Of a stretch of 33,977 nt of DNA, positions 13,862-22,071 are shown piece after piece. Both the position numbers and the translations under genes were made by a program. The DNA is taken from assembly GCF_003857035.1 (NCBI RefSeq), contig NZ_QGSY01000070.1, forward strand, positions 1 through 33,977, written 5' to 3'. Numbering within the stretch: position 1 is the first letter of the stretch; each line of letters starts with the position of its first letter. The stretch comes from Micromonospora arida. GTDB taxonomy: Bacteria > Actinomycetota > Actinomycetes > Mycobacteriales > Micromonosporaceae. Below the pieces are notes generated by a model. That model did no database searches. It saw nothing but the letters and a program-made list of their open reading frames with translations, and was not told the DNA's origin.

Positions 13862-15205
13862 ATGTTCGTATCACGCCGCTCGCGGGTAGCCACACTGGCT
13901 GCCTGCGCGACGATCCTGCTCGCCACAAGCGCTTGCGGGGAAGACAAGCCCGAAGAGGCAAGCGCCCAACAGGTGCGCCTCTACGGCACGGACGGCAACA
14001 TGCTCAACTCCTATCCTGCGGAGTTGAAGGAACGGGCGAGTCTCGTCGACGGGATGAAGGGCACCACGCCCCTCGTGCCGCTCCCAGACGACTTCAAGGG
14101 CCGGCTACGGGCCGTCAATCCGGCGCTGACGGACTACGTGTACTCCGCCGAGACGTACGACGCGGTGGTGATCGCCGTGCTCGCCGCCCAGTTGGCCGGG
14201 AGCACCGACCCGGCCGCCATCACCAAGCAGATCGTGGCCGTGACCAACGACGGGCAGCGCTGCGAAGACCCGGCCAGCTGTCTCGCGCTGGCCCGCAACG
14301 GTCAGGACATCGAGTACCGCGGCGTGTCGCTCACCCGGGCGGGCTTCACCGACAAGGGTGAGCCGGCCACCGCGAGCTACGCCACGCTGACCTTCGACGG
14401 GCAGCAGATCAACGACGGCAAGACCGAGTTCGTCGGCGCGGGCATCGAGTCGGCGGCGAGCACCAAGACGCCGCCGAAGCCGAAGAAGCAGCGCCCGGGT
14501 GGCGCCGCCGACCAGGAGCCGCTGATCCTGGGCGGCTTGCTGCCGAAGACCGGTGACCTCGCGATCGCCTACCCGCCGATGGAGGCCGGCGCCGCGCTGG
14601 CGATCAAGGAGATCAACGCCGCTGGCGGCGCACTGGGCAAGCCGGTGACGTGGCTCGACGGCGACGACGGCACCAACCCGGCGGTGGCCAAGGCGACGGT
14701 GGCCAAGCACGTGACGGACGGCGTCAGCGTGATCATCGGTGCCGGCGGTTCGGGCATCTCCCGGGCGGTGCTACCGGACGTGGTGCAGGCCGGGAAGATC
14801 CTCTTCTCCCCCTCCAACACCGACAGCAGCCTGACCGACGTCGACGACCAGGGCCTCTACTTCCGTACCGCCCCTCCGGACAGCCTCCAGGGCCGGGCGC
14901 TGGCCGACGTGATCCTCCGCGACGGGTCACAGAAGATCGTCATCGTCGCCCGCAAGGACTCCTACGGTGAGGGCCTCCAGGGCACCGTCCGCGAGGAGCT
15001 GGAGAAGGCCGGTATCGCCAACGACCGGCTCAAGCTGTTGACGTACGAGCCGCCGGCCGACGCGAAGGCCGCTCCGGTCGACTTCAGCGGCGGCGCGAAG
15101 CAGATCAAGGAATTCGGCGCGGACGCCGTACTGATCATCGGTTTCGGTGAGTCCGCCCAGGTGATCCGCGGGCTGGCCGACGCCGGGGTGCAGATCCGGC
15201 AGTAG
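13862..15205 (+). CDS. Lipoprotein solute-binding protein, circularly permuted (Peripla_BP_6/LivK type)
   Basis: A substrate-binding lipoprotein of branched-chain-amino-acid transporter type. Residues 1-25 are a lipoprotein signal (ATSAC, Cys25), preceded by a GGAGGAAGG ribosome site. Residues 38-190 (VRLYGTDGNMLNSYPAEL, VKGTTP-like MKGTTPLVP, YSAETYDAVVIA, then GFTDKGEPATASYATLTFD) correspond to the usual C-terminal half of these proteins. A Pro/Lys linker (194-220) follows. Residues 221-447 (LILGGLLPKTGDLAIAYPP, then GKILFSPSNTDSSLTD) are the usual N-terminal half and stop at LADAGVQIRQ, exactly where YGTDGN would normally continue. The halves are thus exchanged in order, in frame. No permease or ATPase gene is adjacent, so the ligand is unknown. 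Confidence 0.88.
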   Translation: MFVSRRSRVATLAACATILLATSACGEDKPEEASAQQVRLYGTDGNMLNSYPAELKERASLVDGMKGTTPLVPLPDDFKGRLRAVNPALTDYVYSAETYDAVVIAVLAAQLAGSTDPAAITKQIVAVTNDGQRCEDPASCLALARNGQDIEYRGVSLTRAGFTDKGEPATASYATLTFDGQQINDGKTEFVGAGIESAASTKTPPKPKKQRPGGAADQEPLILGGLLPKTGDLAIAYPPMEAGAALAIKEINAAGGALGKPVTWLDGDDGTNPAVAKATVAKHVTDGVSVIIGAGGSGISRAVLPDVVQAGKILFSPSNTDSSLTDVDDQGLYFRTAPPDSLQGRALADVILRDGSQKIVIVARKDSYGEGLQGTVREELEKAGIANDRLKLLTYEPPADAKAAPVDFSGGAKQIKEFGADAVLIIGFGESAQVIRGLADAGVQIRQ

Positions 15206-15224
15206 GCAGGACCCGAAACCCACG

Positions 15225-15257
15225 ACGGCCGCACCGGCCTCCCGCCGGTGCGGCCGT
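15225..15257. terminator. Terminator between solute-binding protein and enoyl-CoA hydratase genes
   Basis: A 14-bp perfect stem ACGGCCGCACCGGC/GCCGGTGCGGCCGT with a five-base loop, followed by TTTC; it can serve both convergent genes. Confidence 0.88.
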
Positions 15258-15272
15258 TTCTGGTACGCGGGA

Positions 15273-16016
15273 TCAGCGCGGCCGGCGGCGCTCCAGGAAC
15301 TCGGTCATCCGACGGTGCTTCTCGTCGTCCTCGAAGAGCACCGCCTGGCTGACCAGGTCGAGATGCGGGTGCGCCGCGGCGGGCGCGTCCACCGCCAGCT
15401 TGGTCAGCCGCACCGCCAACGGTGAGCCCAGGGCGATCTCGTCCAGCAATGCGTGCGCCACCGTCAGCAGCTCGCCGGGCTCATCCACCACCCGGTTCAC
15501 CAGACCGATCCGCAGTGCCTCCGCGGCGTCCACCCGCCGGCCGGTGAAGAGCAGCTCCTTCGCCCGGCCCTCGCCGATCAACGCGGGCAGCCGGTGGGTC
15601 GCGCCGGCACCGGCCAGGATGCCCAACCGCACCTCCGGTTGCCCGAAGACCGCCCGCGCCGTGCACACCCGCAGATCGCAGGCGTACGCCAGCTCCGCGC
15701 CACCGCCCAACGCCGGGCCGTCGACGGCCGCCACGGTCGGCATCGGCAGCGCCCGGATGCGGGCGAAGGCGGCCGAGTTGATCGCGGCGAGGGCGTCAGT
15801 GCGACCCCGTTCGCGGAGCTGGCCGATGTCGGCGCCACCGGCGAAGATGCCCGCCGCGCCGCCGGTGAGCAGCAGCAGGCGCGGGCGCGCCTCCAACTCG
15901 GCGCAGACCTGGTGCAGCTCGGCGATCAGGTCGGCGTCGATGGCGTTGCGCTTCTCCGGCCGGTCCAGGGTGACCACCAGCCGGTCCGGCCGCTCCTCGA
16001 TCCGCAACCCGCTCAC
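15273..16016 (-). CDS. Enoyl-CoA hydratase/isomerase (crotonase family)
   Basis: A 247-residue crotonase-fold enzyme, probably hydrating 2-enoyl-CoA in fatty-acid or aromatic-acid breakdown. FAGGADIGQL forms part of the oxyanion hole, and GGGAELAYACDLRV and FGQPEVRLGILAGAG contain both glutamates that catalyse hydration in true hydratases. The 3-hydroxyacyl-CoA dehydrogenase gene lies upstream in the same direction; its product would take the next step. The GTG start at 16016 sits at the edge of a run of four tandem repeats that fills the whole space between the two genes. AAAGG about nine bases upstream is the likely ribosome site. Confidence 0.92.
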   Translation of the reverse strand: MSGLRIEERPDRLVVTLDRPEKRNAIDADLIAELHQVCAELEARPRLLLLTGGAAGIFAGGADIGQLRERGRTDALAAINSAAFARIRALPMPTVAAVDGPALGGGAELAYACDLRVCTARAVFGQPEVRLGILAGAGATHRLPALIGEGRAKELLFTGRRVDAAEALRIGLVNRVVDEPGELLTVAHALLDEIALGSPLAVRLTKLAVDAPAAAHPHLDLVSQAVLFEDDEKHRRMTEFLERRRPR

Positions 16017-16239
16017 TGTGCCGACCTTTCGTTCGCGACTGCGGGGCTCGCAAGCTCACTCCTCGCGCTCACTGTGCCCACCCTTTCGTTCGCGACTGCG
16101 GGGCTCGCAAGCTCACTCCTCGCGCTCACTGTGCCCACCCTTTCGTTCGCGACTGCGGGGCTCGCAAGCTCACTCCTCGCGCTCACTGTGCCCACCTTTC
16201 GTTCGCGACTGCGGGGCTCGCAAGCTCACTCCTCGCGCT
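16014..16239. repeat. Four tandem 56/57-bp repeats between beta-oxidation genes
   Basis: Units at 16014-16069, 16070-16126, 16127-16183 and 16184-16239 are nearly identical, differing mainly by one C in a C/T run. They fill the space from the dehydrogenase stop to the hydratase start and overlap both codons. On the minus strand each unit holds a GTGAGC start-like site, GAGGAG and AAAGG. Confidence 0.95.
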
Positions 16240-17096
16240 CACTGTCTGACACCGCCTTCCCAGCGGTAGAAGCCCTGCCCGGACTTCTTGCCCAGCCGCC
16301 CCGCGGCCACCATCTCCACCAGCAGCGGGGGCGGCGCGAAGCGGTCCCCGTACGCGGCCTGGAGAGTTCGGGCGATGTCCAGCCGCACGTCGAGGCCGAC
16401 CAGGTCGGTGAGCTCCAACGGCCCGATCGGATGCCGGTAGCCGAGCACCATGGCCTTGTCGATGTCCGCCGGGCTGGCCACCTCGTCGGCGACCATCCGG
16501 ATCGCCTCCAGCCCGAGGGTGACCCCGAGCCGGGAGGTGGCGAAGCCGGGCATGTCGCGTACGACGACGGGATCCTTGCCGAGCCGCCCGGCGAGCGCGA
16601 CGGCCGCGGCGGTGGTCTCCTCGGCGGTGGCCGGGCCGACCACGATCTCCAGCAGCGCCATCGCCCAGACCGGGTTGAAGAAGTGCAGGCCGAGGAAGCG
16701 CTCGGGCGCGTCCAGCTCGGCGGCCAGCGCCCCGATGGCGATGCTGGAGGTGTTGCTGCCCAGCAGCGCCGGGCGCAGCGCGGCGGCGTCCCGGAGCACG
16801 GCACGCTTCTCCTCGAGGCGCTCCGGCACCGCCTCCACGATCACCTGGGGGGCGGGAGCGACCTCGGCGAGGGTCGGGCGCAGCGTCACCCGCTGCCGGT
16901 TCGTGGCGGCCTCGTCAGCGCTCAGCTTCCCGCGCTGCACCGCCCGCTCCCACAGCTCGGCGAGCCGGTTCAGCGCGGCCGCACCCCGCTCGGGGTCCAC
17001 CTCGACCAACTCGACGGCGTACCCGGCACCGGCCGCCACGTACGCGATGCCGAGCCCCATCGTGCCGGCACCGACGACCACGAAACGATCGCTCAT
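16239..17096 (-). CDS. 3-hydroxyacyl-CoA dehydrogenase
   Basis: An NAD-dependent enzyme (PaaH/Hbd type, 285 residues) oxidising 3-hydroxyacyl-CoA to 3-ketoacyl-CoA. The Rossmann motif VVGAGTMGLGIAYVAAGAGY is at the start, GSNTSSIAI and LHFFNPVWAM carry the catalytic-site Ser/His, VVVRDMPGFATSRL begins the helical C-terminal domain, and MVLGYRHPIGPLELTDLVGL and GKKSGQGFYRW end it. ATG 17096 is preceded by GGGAGG; the longer open frame upstream is not used. It pairs with the enoyl-CoA hydratase downstream. Whether it serves fatty acids, phenylacetate or polyhydroxybutyrate cannot be told from sequence. Confidence 0.92.
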   Translation of the reverse strand: MSDRFVVVGAGTMGLGIAYVAAGAGYAVELVEVDPERGAAALNRLAELWERAVQRGKLSADEAATNRQRVTLRPTLAEVAPAPQVIVEAVPERLEEKRAVLRDAAALRPALLGSNTSSIAIGALAAELDAPERFLGLHFFNPVWAMALLEIVVGPATAEETTAAAVALAGRLGKDPVVVRDMPGFATSRLGVTLGLEAIRMVADEVASPADIDKAMVLGYRHPIGPLELTDLVGLDVRLDIARTLQAAYGDRFAPPPLLVEMVAAGRLGKKSGQGFYRWEGGVRQ

Positions 17097-17273
17097 CACG
17101 CCTCCCTGTCCCGCCCGCCGACGCGCGGGGTCCCCGCTACGCCGGCCCGGGTGTCCCGCCCGCTCCGCTCGCTCATGGTGCGACCCTAGACAGCGCGACG
17201 ACCCGGCCCATGCGTGGGGGAGCGCCGGATCGGGTAATGACGGCCCGTCAACCGAGGGAAGGACCGCATCGAC

Positions 17274-17561
17274 ATGAGCCAGGCACCGGAGAGCGTCACC
17301 GACGGGGAGATCGTGGAAACCCGGGGCGACGAGCGGGTCGAACTGCTGCGCGCCGACACCAACAACGACGGCAAGACCGACGTGTGGGTGGTGGACACCG
17401 ACGGCGACGGCAAGGCGGACCTGTTCCAGTTCGACACCGACGGTGACGGCAAGGTGGACATCACCATGGTCGACATCGACGAGGACGGCCAACCGGACGA
17501 GGTGGTCGACGGCGACGGCGGCCTCCCGCCCGAGCAGCTCCCCCCGACCGTTCAGGTCTGA
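17274..17561 (+). CDS. Small Asp/Gly-repeat protein (calcium-binding-like loops)
   Basis: A 95-residue very acidic protein with three or four consecutive units of the pattern D-x-(N/D)-x-D-G-(K/Q)-x-D (ADTNNDGKTDVW, VDTDGDGKADLF, FDTDGDGKVDIT, VDIDEDGQPDEV). These resemble EF-hand or thrombospondin-3/dockerin-type calcium loops, with 12-13 residue spacing. There is no signal peptide, so it appears cytoplasmic, unusual for such loops. GAAGGA precedes the ATG. It is divergent from the dehydrogenase gene and closed by a strong terminator. Calcium binding is inference. Confidence 0.85.
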   Translation: MSQAPESVTDGEIVETRGDERVELLRADTNNDGKTDVWVVDTDGDGKADLFQFDTDGDGKVDITMVDIDEDGQPDEVVDGDGGLPPEQLPPTVQV

Positions 17562-17570
17562 GACGTACGG

Positions 17571-17608
17571 ACGGCCCCGGTTCTCCGCCGACGGAGAACG
17601 GGGGCCGT
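17571..17608. terminator. Bidirectional terminator
   Basis: ACGGCCCCGGTTCTCCG and CGGAGAACGGGGGCCGT form a 17-bp stem with one mismatch and a four-base loop, between convergent genes. Confidence 0.88.
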
Positions 17609-17613
17609 CCTGC

Positions 17614-18402
17614 TCAGTCGACGAGGCGCAGGGTGGCCAGGTAGTAGGGGGCGTCGCGGTCGTCCACATTGGTGAGCCGCCAACCGGTGCCGTGCACCAG
17701 GCTGGCGAACTCGTCCGCCGAGCAGACCAGGTAGTCGAACCACTCGGTGCTCAACTCGCGGTAGCGCAGCCGTAGCCGTAGCTGGCCACCGAGCCGGCCG
17801 CGCCGACGGTTGCGCTCGTGGTAGCCGGTGTGCAGCGGGTCGCGGGTGCCGTACGGGTCGGTGCCCTGCGCGATGATCTGCGCCCCCGGGCGGGCCAGCG
17901 CGGCGAGCGCGGCCAGGAACTCGGGAGCGCGCTCCCGCCCCTCGAACAGCCCGAGGTTGTTGCCGAGCAGCAGGAACGTGTCGTACCGCGACCCGTCGGC
18001 GACGTGCGTGTCGACGGTGCCGTGAACCAGCCGCCGGACACCGCGACGCCGGCTCACCTCCAGCGCGCCCGCGGAGGTGTCCAGCCCGGTGACCGGTACG
18101 CCGCGCTCCTGGAGCAGCAGCGCGATCCGGCCGGCTCCGGTGCCGATGTCCAACGTCTCGCCGTGCGCCCGGTCCACCGCGCGGTGGTCGTACGGCTGCC
18201 ACTCCGCCGGCCCGTCCAGGTAGTGCGCGGACGGGGCGCCGTTGATCAGACCGTCGTCCCGTTCGATGATCTCGATGACCGGTCGCGGCAGTCGACCACC
18301 GACCAGGGGCCGGGGGCCTACCCCGGTGGCCACGGCGAGTGTGTCTCGCAGCAGTTCGCCGACCACGTCACCGATTAGAGGCTCAACCGTCACGACGTTC
18401 AC
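17614..18402 (-). CDS. Class I SAM-dependent methyltransferase
   Basis: A 262-residue methyltransferase. The SAM-binding motif I is LDIGTGAGRIALLLQERG, motif II VTGLDTSAGALEVSRRRG, and the acidic motif RYDTFLLLGNNLGLFEG. The N-terminal 90 residues form a substrate-side helical region (DGLINGAPSAHYLDGPAEW), and the C-terminal half has beta strands (RLRLRYRELSTEWFDYLV). GTG 18402 is taken as start (VNVVTVEPLIG); GTG 18393 is possible. It is divergent from the PPOX oxidoreductase with 45 bases between. The acceptor substrate is unknown. Confidence 0.87.
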   Translation of the reverse strand: MNVVTVEPLIGDVVGELLRDTLAVATGVGPRPLVGGRLPRPVIEIIERDDGLINGAPSAHYLDGPAEWQPYDHRAVDRAHGETLDIGTGAGRIALLLQERGVPVTGLDTSAGALEVSRRRGVRRLVHGTVDTHVADGSRYDTFLLLGNNLGLFEGRERAPEFLAALAALARPGAQIIAQGTDPYGTRDPLHTGYHERNRRRGRLGGQLRLRLRYRELSTEWFDYLVCSADEFASLVHGTGWRLTNVDDRDAPYYLATLRLVD

Positions 18403-18447
18403 GCTATCCGGCCACTCAGTGGCCCGCGCCGGCCGTATCCTGGCGGC

Positions 18448-18837
18448 GTGACCATGCTGGACCGGCTGTCGGCCGAGAAATACATCCTGCTCACGACCTT
18501 CCGCAAGGACGGTCGGGCGGTGCCGACCCCGGTCTGGGCGGTGCGCGACGGGGAGGCGTTGGCCGTCTGGACCCGGGCCGACTCGGGCAAGGTGAAGCGG
18601 ATCCGCCGCAACGGAGAGGTGACCGTGGCACCGTGCGACGTGCGGGGTCGGCCACACGGGGCGGAGGTGCCAGCTCACGCGACGATCTACGGGGGCGGTG
18701 ACACCGGTCGGGTCCGCGACCTGCTCAAGCACAAGTACCGCCTGATCGGTCGACTCAGCCTGCTGGGCAGCCGGCTGCGTCGCGGCGAGGGCGGCACGGT
18801 CGGCATCCGGGTGACGTTGGCCGAGCCACGGCGCTGA
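18448..18837 (+). CDS. PPOX-class F420-dependent oxidoreductase
   Basis: A 129-residue split-barrel flavin/deazaflavin-binding protein. YILLTTFRKDGRAVPTPVW and GEALAVWTRADSGKVKRIRR are the signature strands of the F420-binding PPOX family, with VTVAPCDVRGRP and HATIYGGGD following. Actinomycetes have many, reducing quinones, biliverdin or unknown substrates with F420H2. The GTG start gives VTMLDRLSAEKY; an ATG two codons later is an alternative. A terminator follows directly. Confidence 0.9.
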   Translation: MTMLDRLSAEKYILLTTFRKDGRAVPTPVWAVRDGEALAVWTRADSGKVKRIRRNGEVTVAPCDVRGRPHGAEVPAHATIYGGGDTGRVRDLLKHKYRLIGRLSLLGSRLRRGEGGTVGIRVTLAEPRR

Positions 18838-18853
18838 CCACGGCCGGGCATAC

Positions 18854-18889
18854 GTCAGGGGCGGCGGATCGAGATCCACCGCCCCTGAC
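18854..18889. terminator. Bidirectional terminator before bldC
   Basis: GTCAGGGGCGGCGGATC and GATCCACCGCCCCTGAC pair with one internal mismatch, between two convergent genes. Confidence 0.88.
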
Positions 18890-18906
18890 GAAGAACTCTT
18901 GCCGGC

Positions 18907-19116
18907 TCAGTCGCCCTGCCGCTGCTGCGGGATCTGGCCCTGCAGCAGCGCCCTGACCTCCGACTCACGGTACCGACGGTGGCCACCCAGGGTGCGGATG
19001 GCACTGAGCTTGCCAGCCTTGGCCCAACGGGTCACCGTCTTCGGGTCGACCCGGAACATCGACGCCACCTCGGCCGGCGTGAGTAGCGGCTCTGGTTCGT
19101 GCGTTCGCGATGCCAT
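18907..19116 (-). CDS. bldC: Developmental regulator BldC (MerR-like)
   Basis: A 69-residue MerR-type DNA-binding protein without effector domain, almost identical in my memory to Streptomyces BldC: EPLLTPAEVASMFRVDPKTV, TRWAKAGKLSAIRTLGGHRR and YRESEVRALLQGQIPQQR. BldC binds cooperatively to direct repeats and delays sporulation and secondary metabolism in Streptomyces. Neighbourhood supports orthology: bldC, a conserved hypothetical gene and vdh, as at SCO4091-SCO4089. The 250-base upstream region is AT-rich for this genome and should hold its promoter, but I could not pick a convincing -10/-35 pair. Confidence 0.96.
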   Translation of the reverse strand: MASRTHEPEPLLTPAEVASMFRVDPKTVTRWAKAGKLSAIRTLGGHRRYRESEVRALLQGQIPQQRQGD

Positions 19117-19366
19117 CGGTCACTCCTCCACATGTATAGACATCGGCCGGGGTCCCGCCGGCCGACGCGTCTCCCATGGTCCGGCTAGTCCCCGATGTCC
19201 GACATGGGCCGAACGGATGAAGGTCCCTAGACGGACGGATGAACCATGCCCGATTTTTACGACTTTTACACGGCAGAAACTACCTTATTCGGACTCATGC
19301 TCACGGTTCGTGATGCGTCAACTACGAGCAGAACTCACCTTGGGAGCGCTCCTAGGGTGATATGCC

Positions 19367-20206
19367 CTAGTTGCACCGCTCCAACAGCTGCACCGCACGC
19401 CACCGAGCGACCAACTTGTCGTACGCGGCCGACGCCTCCTCGGCCTCGCCGCGCGACAGCCCCGCGAGGCCGCTGGCAACCAACTCCGGCGAGTCGTCCG
19501 CGGCGAGCGTCTCGTCGGAGAGCAGGTCGACCAGACCGCCGTAGTCCAGCTCGACCACTGACCGCGGATGGAACTCCTCCAGCCAGCGGGCCGCCTCCTC
19601 CACCGCTTCGGTGATCGGCGCCTCGCCCACCGATTTGCGCAGCACCGACAGCGCCCGCGACGAGCGGCGTCGAGCCTTGGAGATCTCGGTGCGGTAGCGC
19701 AACGCCCGCCGGCCCGGCTGGGTGACCAGGTCCCGCTCCGCCGGGTCGAAGAGCACGAACCACCGCAGCGGTACGCCCCAGGTGGCGATCTGCTCGTGCA
19801 CCCGGGGCACCCCGTGCTCCAGCACCCGGGCGCCACTGCGCCAGTCGTCCACCACCGCCCTGGCCTGCCCGGCGAGCACCGGCGGCACGAAGGCGTCGGC
19901 GAGCACCGAGGGCACCCCGTCCCGGGCGCTGAGTGCCGCCTCAGCGACCCGGATGCGCAGGTTCCACGGGCAGACCAGCAGGCCGTCGTCCGTCTCCAGG
20001 ACGTACGCCTCCTCCGGCAGGTCCGGCAGCCGGGTCCAGCCAGCACCCAGCGCCTCGATCACCGCCGTCCGCTGCCGACCGGGCCCCTCGACCGGGGCGA
20101 TCGCGCGCCCCTCCGAGACGTAGCGGCGCCAGTAGCTCTGCCGGTCTCGATCGAAGGCGGCCAGCGGTTCGTACACGCGCAGGTAAGAAGCGAAGAGCGA
20201 CGGCAC
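19367..20206 (-). CDS. Conserved actinobacterial hypothetical protein (SCO4090-like)
   Basis: A 279-residue soluble protein of unknown function conserved between bldC and vdh in actinomycetes (position as SCO4090, by recall). The GTG at 20206 is chosen over the longer frame because GGGAGG lies eight bases upstream and the protein then begins MPSLFASYLRVYEPLAAFDR. VEGPGRQRTAVIEALGAGW and LVCPWNLRIRVAEAAL are in the N-terminal half. The C-terminal half is helical with an acidic end (EEFHPRSVVELDYGGLVDLL). No catalytic motif is recognised. It is divergent from vdh. Confidence 0.85.
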   Translation of the reverse strand: MPSLFASYLRVYEPLAAFDRDRQSYWRRYVSEGRAIAPVEGPGRQRTAVIEALGAGWTRLPDLPEEAYVLETDDGLLVCPWNLRIRVAEAALSARDGVPSVLADAFVPPVLAGQARAVVDDWRSGARVLEHGVPRVHEQIATWGVPLRWFVLFDPAERDLVTQPGRRALRYRTEISKARRRSSRALSVLRKSVGEAPITEAVEEAARWLEEFHPRSVVELDYGGLVDLLSDETLAADDSPELVASGLAGLSRGEAEEASAAYDKLVARWRAVQLLERCN

Positions 20207-20399
20207 CGCGCGATCCTCCCATGAACCACGCCCGTACGCGGTCAGCGGCCGGAGCACGCGCGCCGCACCGTGGGACGGCGGCGGCGCGTCGAGCGCCTGC
20301 CCGGCGGCCGATACTAGGCTCGATCACACCGGCAGCATCCCCGCCGGGGTCCACCAGGTCCGCGTCCCACAAGGATGCACACCACAGTAGGAGCCAACC

Positions 20400-21482
20400 A
20401 TGGGCGTATTCGCGAGCACCGACGACCCGGTATCGACCGGTCACGAACAGGTCGTGTTCTGCCAGGACAAGCAGAGCGGCCTGAAGGCGATCATCGGGAT
20501 CTACTCCACCGCGCTGGGCCCGGCGCTCGGGGGCACCCGCTTCTACCCGTACGCGAGCGAGGACGACGCCCTCGCCGACGTGCTGGACCTGTCCCGTGGG
20601 ATGGCGTACAAGAACGCGCTCGCCGGGCTGGACCTGGGCGGCGGCAAGGCCGTCATCTGGGGCGACCCGGAGCAGATCAAGAGCGAGGCGCTGCTGCGCG
20701 CGTACGGCCGCTTCGTGGAGTCGCTGGGCGGCCGCTACTACACCGCCTGTGACGTCGGCACGTACGTCGCGGACATGGACGTCGTGGCCCGGGAGACCCG
20801 CTACGTGACCGGGCGCAGCGTGGAGCACGGCGGTGCCGGCGACTCGTCGATCCTCACCGCCTGGGGTGTCTTCCAGGGGATGCGTGCCGCGGCCGAGCAC
20901 GTGTGGGGCACCCCGAGCCTGCGTGGCCGGCGGATCGGCGTGGCCGGGCTGGGCAAGGTCGGCAAGTACCTGACCGGGCACCTGCTGGAGGATGGCGCCG
21001 AGGTGGTCGCCACCGACGTCAACCCGAAGGCACTGGCGTGGGTGCGCAGCAACCACCCGCAGGTCACCCTCGTCGACGACGCCAGCGCCCTGGTCGCCGC
21101 GGACATCGACGTGTACGCGCCGTGCGCGCTGGGCGGCGCCCTGAACGACGACACCGTGCCGGCGTTGCGCGCCAAGGTGGTCACCGGGGCGGCGAACAAC
21201 CAGCTCGCCCACCCGGGCATCGAGAAGCTGCTGGCCGACCGGGGCATCCTCTACACCCCGGACTACGTGGTCAACGCGGGCGGCGTGATCCAGGTGGCCG
21301 ACGAGATCGAGGGCTTCAACTTCGACCGGGCGAAGCTGCGGGCGACCCGGATCTACGACACCACCCGCGAGATCCTGCACCTGGCTGACGCGGAGGGCGT
21401 GCCGCCGGCGGTGGCCGCCGACCGTCTGGCGGAGCGGCGGATGGCCGATGTCGGCCGGCTGCGCGCGATCCACCTGCGCTGA
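20400..21482 (+). CDS. vdh: Valine dehydrogenase (Leu/Val/Phe dehydrogenase family)
   Basis: An NAD-dependent oxidative deaminase of branched-chain amino acids, giving keto acids that feed fatty-acid and polyketide precursors. The 360 residues follow Streptomyces valine dehydrogenase closely: [35 protein letters not shown] with the catalytic lysines, [18 protein letters not shown], the Rossmann loop [12 protein letters not shown], and [16 protein letters not shown] and [16 protein letters not shown] lies seven bases before the ATG. Its place beside bldC and DUF3073 matches SCO4089. Substrate preference between valine and leucine cannot be settled by eye. Confidence 0.94.
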   Translation: MGVFASTDDPVSTGHEQVVFCQDKQSGLKAIIGIYSTALGPALGGTRFYPYASEDDALADVLDLSRGMAYKNALAGLDLGGGKAVIWGDPEQIKSEALLRAYGRFVESLGGRYYTACDVGTYVADMDVVARETRYVTGRSVEHGGAGDSSILTAWGVFQGMRAAAEHVWGTPSLRGRRIGVAGLGKVGKYLTGHLLEDGAEVVATDVNPKALAWVRSNHPQVTLVDDASALVAADIDVYAPCALGGALNDDTVPALRAKVVTGAANNQLAHPGIEKLLADRGILYTPDYVVNAGGVIQVADEIEGFNFDRAKLRATRIYDTTREILHLADAEGVPPAVAADRLAERRMADVGRLRAIHLR

Positions 21483-21487
21483 GTGTT

Positions 21488-21519
21488 CCCGGGGGCGGAT
21501 CGAGAGATCCGCCTCCGGG
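21488..21519 (+). terminator. Terminator after vdh
   Basis: A hairpin with GGCGGATC/GATCCGCC core, extended by CCCGG/CCGGG, and a four-base GAGA loop, just behind the vdh stop. Confidence 0.8.
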
Positions 21520-21556
21520 CCCCGGTGCCGGGCGTCGCTGGGTAAGCTGAGCCGGG

Positions 21557-21568
21557 ATCAAATTTGAT
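21557..21568. promoter_or_regulatory. Palindrome ATCAAATTTGAT, candidate operator
   Basis: A perfect 12-bp AT-rich dyad in very GC-rich DNA upstream of the DUF3073 gene. A TACACT about 50 bases downstream (21616) may be a -10. A related dyad ATCAA-N4-TTGAT lies upstream of purS at 33835. Confidence 0.4.
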
Positions 21569-21781
21569 GCGGTTTGTCCGGTGTCACGGGTGCTAACCGT
21601 TCCGCTCCTTACCCGGTACACTGGGTGACGGCCGGATCGACGCGACGCGCAGAGCCGGCTGACGGTAACCCGAGGTGCCGAACGATGGCATCCCCATGTA
21701 CCGTAAGAGCCACGAGAGATGCCTGACGTCATCGGGGCCCGCCTTCGGGCTGCCCCGCATTCTGTGCGAGGGGGTCGAGCC

Positions 21782-21997
21782 ATGGGGCGCGGCCGTGCTA
21801 AGGCCAAGCAGACTAAGGTGGCGCGGGAGTTGAAGTACCACTCCCCGAACACCGACCTCACCGCTTTGCAGCGCGAACTGGCGGGTGCTGGTAAGTCTGA
21901 GCACCACTTCGACGACGACTCTAAAGAGTTCGTCGACGACGATGATGAGGATCACGCGGACGACGATCCGGATCCCTGGGTCCGTCCGACCCGCTGA
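21782..21997 (+). CDS. DUF3073 protein
   Basis: A 71-residue actinobacterial protein of unknown function. The basic start MGRGRAKAKQTKVARELKY, the middle HSPNTDLTALQREL and the very acidic tail (DDDSKEFVDDDDEDHADDD) are the hallmark of DUF3073. GAGGGGG lies eight bases before ATG 21782, so this start is preferred over an upstream in-frame ATG. In streptomycetes it sits between purM and vdh (SCO4088, by recall); here a RiPP locus separates it from purM. The long upstream region (about 300 bases) may hold its promoter and operator. Confidence 0.93.
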   Translation: MGRGRAKAKQTKVARELKYHSPNTDLTALQRELAGAGKSEHHFDDDSKEFVDDDDEDHADDDPDPWVRPTR

Positions 21998-22012
21998 CCT
22001 CTCGACGCAGCT

Positions 22013-22038
22013 GAGCACGCGGTAACCCCCGCGTGCTC
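22013..22038 (+). terminator. Terminator after DUF3073 gene
   Basis: GAGCACGCGG/CCGCGTGCTC, a ten-bp perfect stem with a six-base loop. Confidence 0.8.
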
Positions 22039-22071
22039 ACGCACGTCCCGTGCAGGTGCAGTCGCCGACGA

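Noticed and set aside
16013..16195. 60-codon frame made of 19-residue repeats (GTVSARSELASPAVANERV)
   Set aside because: It is the translation of the intergenic tandem repeats. Two of the four units are 56 bp and break the frame, so a real peptide is unlikely.
16014..16239. CRISPR-like array
   Set aside because: The units are contiguous tandem repeats without unique spacers and there are no cas genes.
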